A stretch of DNA of 64,000 nucleotides from Chryseolinea soli (lineage in GTDB: Bacteria > Bacteroidota > Bacteroidia > Cytophagales > Cyclobacteriaceae), in the NCBI RefSeq assembly GCF_003589925.1, contig NZ_CP032382.1, positions 3,162,001-3,226,000 on the forward strand, given 5' to 3'. The translations under genes were made by a program, and so were the position numbers. This document shows, piece by piece, positions 62,713-64,000 of the stretch (position 1 is its first letter; each line of letters begins with the position of its first letter). Below the pieces are notes generated by a model. The model had not been told where the DNA came from, ran no database searches, and saw only the letters and a program-made list of their open reading frames with translations.

Positions 62713-63033
62713 TTTCGTGTGAGGTTAGCAGGTCTTCCAAAAGTAACTCAAATTGATGTAGGATGGACGGATTCAGGTTTAGGCGGCAACTCTTTTATAC
62801 AATCCTGGAAATGGCCTCGAATGGGCTGCTGATACTTAACTTATGAGACCTGTCTTCTGTCGATCGCGCACGCATTGCCGTTCAGTTTTATTCGTGCGTC
62901 CCCGAACGCTGGTGTTTCTATTCCGGACAGCGCCCTGCGTTTTTTAATTCCAAAAGCCGATTTCCACTAAAATTTCCTCGTTTTTCTGTGGCAAAGTATT
63001 TGATCAGCAAAAATGGATTTAATAGTTACCCCC
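62713..63033. other. 321-bp divergent intergenic region without a gene
   Basis: No ORF of coding character is seen. It must hold promoters for the OsmC and PadR genes. An imperfect inverted repeat, GTCCCCGAA (62898-62906) and TTCCGGAC (62921-62928), may be a regulator site. I see no good -7 element for the PadR gene. Confidence 0.4.
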
Positions 63034-63369
63034 ATGAAGAGAGTCTATCTCGGCGAATTTGAAGAGATCGTGCTGCTGATCGTGGCCGTGCTGGAAGGTG
63101 CGGCTTACGGCGTGAACATCATGCACGAAATATTGGACCAAACGGGACGTTCCGTGCGGCTCAACCAAGTCCATGCGTCGTTGCAACGGCTGGAAGAAAA
63201 AGGCATGATCGTTTCAAAAATGAGCGACCCCACACCCGAACGCGGTGGACGGCGCAAGAGGATCTTTAGTATCACGGCCTACGGCAGCACGACGCTGCGC
63301 GATATTCAACAGGTGCGTGCAACACTGTGGAGTGTGGTGCCTTCCAACCTCAAATCTTTTACGGCGTGA
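63034..63369 (+). CDS. PadR-family transcriptional regulator (second copy)
   Basis: This is a 111-residue PadR protein closely related to the one at 57727 (YLGEFEEIVLLIVAVLEGAAYG, VHASLQRLEEKGMIVS). I start it at 63034 (MKRVYLGEF), seven codons after an upstream ATG at 63013. Its stop overlaps the permease start by 4 bases (GTGA), so the two are coupled more tightly than in the first module. Confidence 0.92.
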   Translation: MKRVYLGEFEEIVLLIVAVLEGAAYGVNIMHEILDQTGRSVRLNQVHASLQRLEEKGMIVSKMSDPTPERGGRRKRIFSITAYGSTTLRDIQQVRATLWSVVPSNLKSFTA

Positions 63370-64000
63370 ACCACTTTCAAACTCCTCCTTCGCCGCCCCG
63401 TTGGGCCACGCGGCTGCTGCACTGGTATTGTGCTCCGGAGCTGCTGGAAGAAGTGCAGGGCGATATGTTGGAAGAATTTTACTTCCAATGCCGGCACAAC
63501 AGTGTGGCCGCCGCCCGTCGCGACTATGTGCGCAACGTGCTGGGGTTCATGAGGCCCTTTGCCATAAAACGAAAATCATCACCATCTTATCCTATACTTC
63601 CTATGAACATGATCGGACATTACTTCACGGTGGCCCTGCGCCAGGTGTTGCGTCACAAAGCTTTTTCAGCCATCAACGTCGTGGGCCTTGCCATCGGCAT
63701 GACGTGCTGTATGGCCATCTTCCTTTGGGTGGCCGACGAGAAAGCCGTCGATAACTTTCACGCCAAAGGCGATCATCTTTATAATATCTACATGACCGTT
63801 CGCTCGGCGACGGATGTAGAGGGTGTATACAACACGCCGCGACGCTACGACAGTGTGACGCACGTGCTCATCGATGACGCCAAGGAGGCAATTGCAGAGG
63901 TACAGGGCCTGGCCTTTTATGCCACGGGGTATTCGATGCCGTGGGGCAAGGCGGAGACCTTTCAGGCGGGAGACAAGATCTACAAGTTGGAGGGTTCCCG
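63366..64000 (+). CDS. FtsX/MacB-type ABC permease, N-terminal part
   Basis: The frame begins with a GTG at 63366, inside the PadR stop, and runs open to the window edge (211 codons). It encodes the same cytosolic prefix as the first permease (LLHWYCAPELLEEVQGD near residue 18) and one membrane segment with AFSAINVVGLAIGMTC, then the start of the periplasmic MacB core. The beginning is out of frame with an overlapping false ORF at 63245. The rest of the gene lies beyond the window. Confidence 0.88.
   Translation, partial: MNHFQTPPSPPRWATRLLHWYCAPELLEEVQGDMLEEFYFQCRHNSVAAARRDYVRNVLGFMRPFAIKRKSSPSYPILPMNMIGHYFTVALRQVLRHKAFSAINVVGLAIGMTCCMAIFLWVADEKAVDNFHAKGDHLYNIYMTVRSATDVEGVYNTPRRYDSVTHVLIDDAKEAIAEVQGLAFYATGYSMPWGKAETFQAGDKIYKLEGS

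Noticed and set aside
63245..63754. 169-residue plus-strand frame
   Set aside because: It is out of frame with both the PadR gene and the permease; the permease frame from 63366 matches the first permease.
1..64000. CRISPR array, tRNA, rRNA, prophage or complete insertion sequence
   Set aside because: I looked for regularly spaced repeats, cloverleaf-like or ribosomal sequence, integrases and transposases and recognised none; the only transposon-like part is the zinc ribbon on the LacI protein.

Overview
The window looks like a chromosome segment from a free-living member of the Bacteroidota, most likely of the Cytophagia/Cytophagales type. This rests on two SusC/SusD pairs, lipoproteins with acidic or polar residues right after the lipobox cysteine, several start-proximal matches to the Bacteroidota -7 promoter element TAnnTTTG, a TPR-type sensor kinase, PadR plus FtsX-type permease modules, and moderately high GC with dense coding on both strands. 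The genus call is inference. I recognised no rRNA, tRNA, CRISPR array, integrase or complete insertion sequence.

Region 1 (1-8.8 kb) is a glycan- or phosphodiester-utilisation locus: the C-terminal part of a SusC-like receptor, a SusD-like lipoprotein, a PqaA-type alpha/beta hydrolase, two tandem glycerophosphodiester phosphodiesterases and a BNR-repeat (sialidase-like) lipoprotein, closed by a convergent XylR-type AraC regulator. Region 2 (8.8-19.6 kb) holds mostly regulators and redox enzymes: a stand-alone histidine-phosphoacceptor domain protein, two SDR enzymes, AraC and FadR-type GntR regulators around an Fsr-like MFS exporter, another AraC regulator followed by an AhpD-like protein and a quinone oxidoreductase, and a long-chain acyl-CoA ligase.

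Region 3 (19.6-35.1 kb) is a compact polysaccharide-utilisation locus: a divergent LacI-type regulator with an added zinc ribbon, full-length SusC and SusD, a SASA-type esterase, a GH2 glycosidase, a cytosolic-looking FAD oxidoreductase, a large lipoprotein with a toroid-like middle, and a sodium:solute symporter. The likely flow is outer-membrane capture and import, periplasmic de-esterification and hydrolysis, symport, then an oxidation step in the cytosol. It is the best candidate for an undescribed system here.

Region 4 (35.1-44.4 kb) is stress and detoxification: Crp/Fnr regulator, AhpD-like protein, YHS and DoxX-like proteins, an azoreductase divergent from an HxlR regulator with repeated operator-like boxes, a TPR histidine kinase, a lipoprotein that appears to be a seven-bladed beta-propeller, and an AraC regulator beside an NmrA-like reductase. 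Region 5 (44.5-57.5 kb) has a FecA-like TonB receptor with a small membrane protein, a DUF5916-type protein, a second Crp/Fnr regulator next to an SDR that lacks the catalytic Tyr/Lys, a metallophosphoesterase overlapping an exported class II cyclic-nucleotide phosphodiesterase, and several proteins of unknown function.

Region 6 (57.7-64 kb) contains two paralogous modules, each a PadR repressor coupled to an FtsX/MacB-type permease with a cytosolic N-terminal prefix. The second module runs off the window. Between them lie a DHFR-like protein, a small membrane protein and an OsmC protein. All starts, operators and terminators were read by eye; no similarity search was run.
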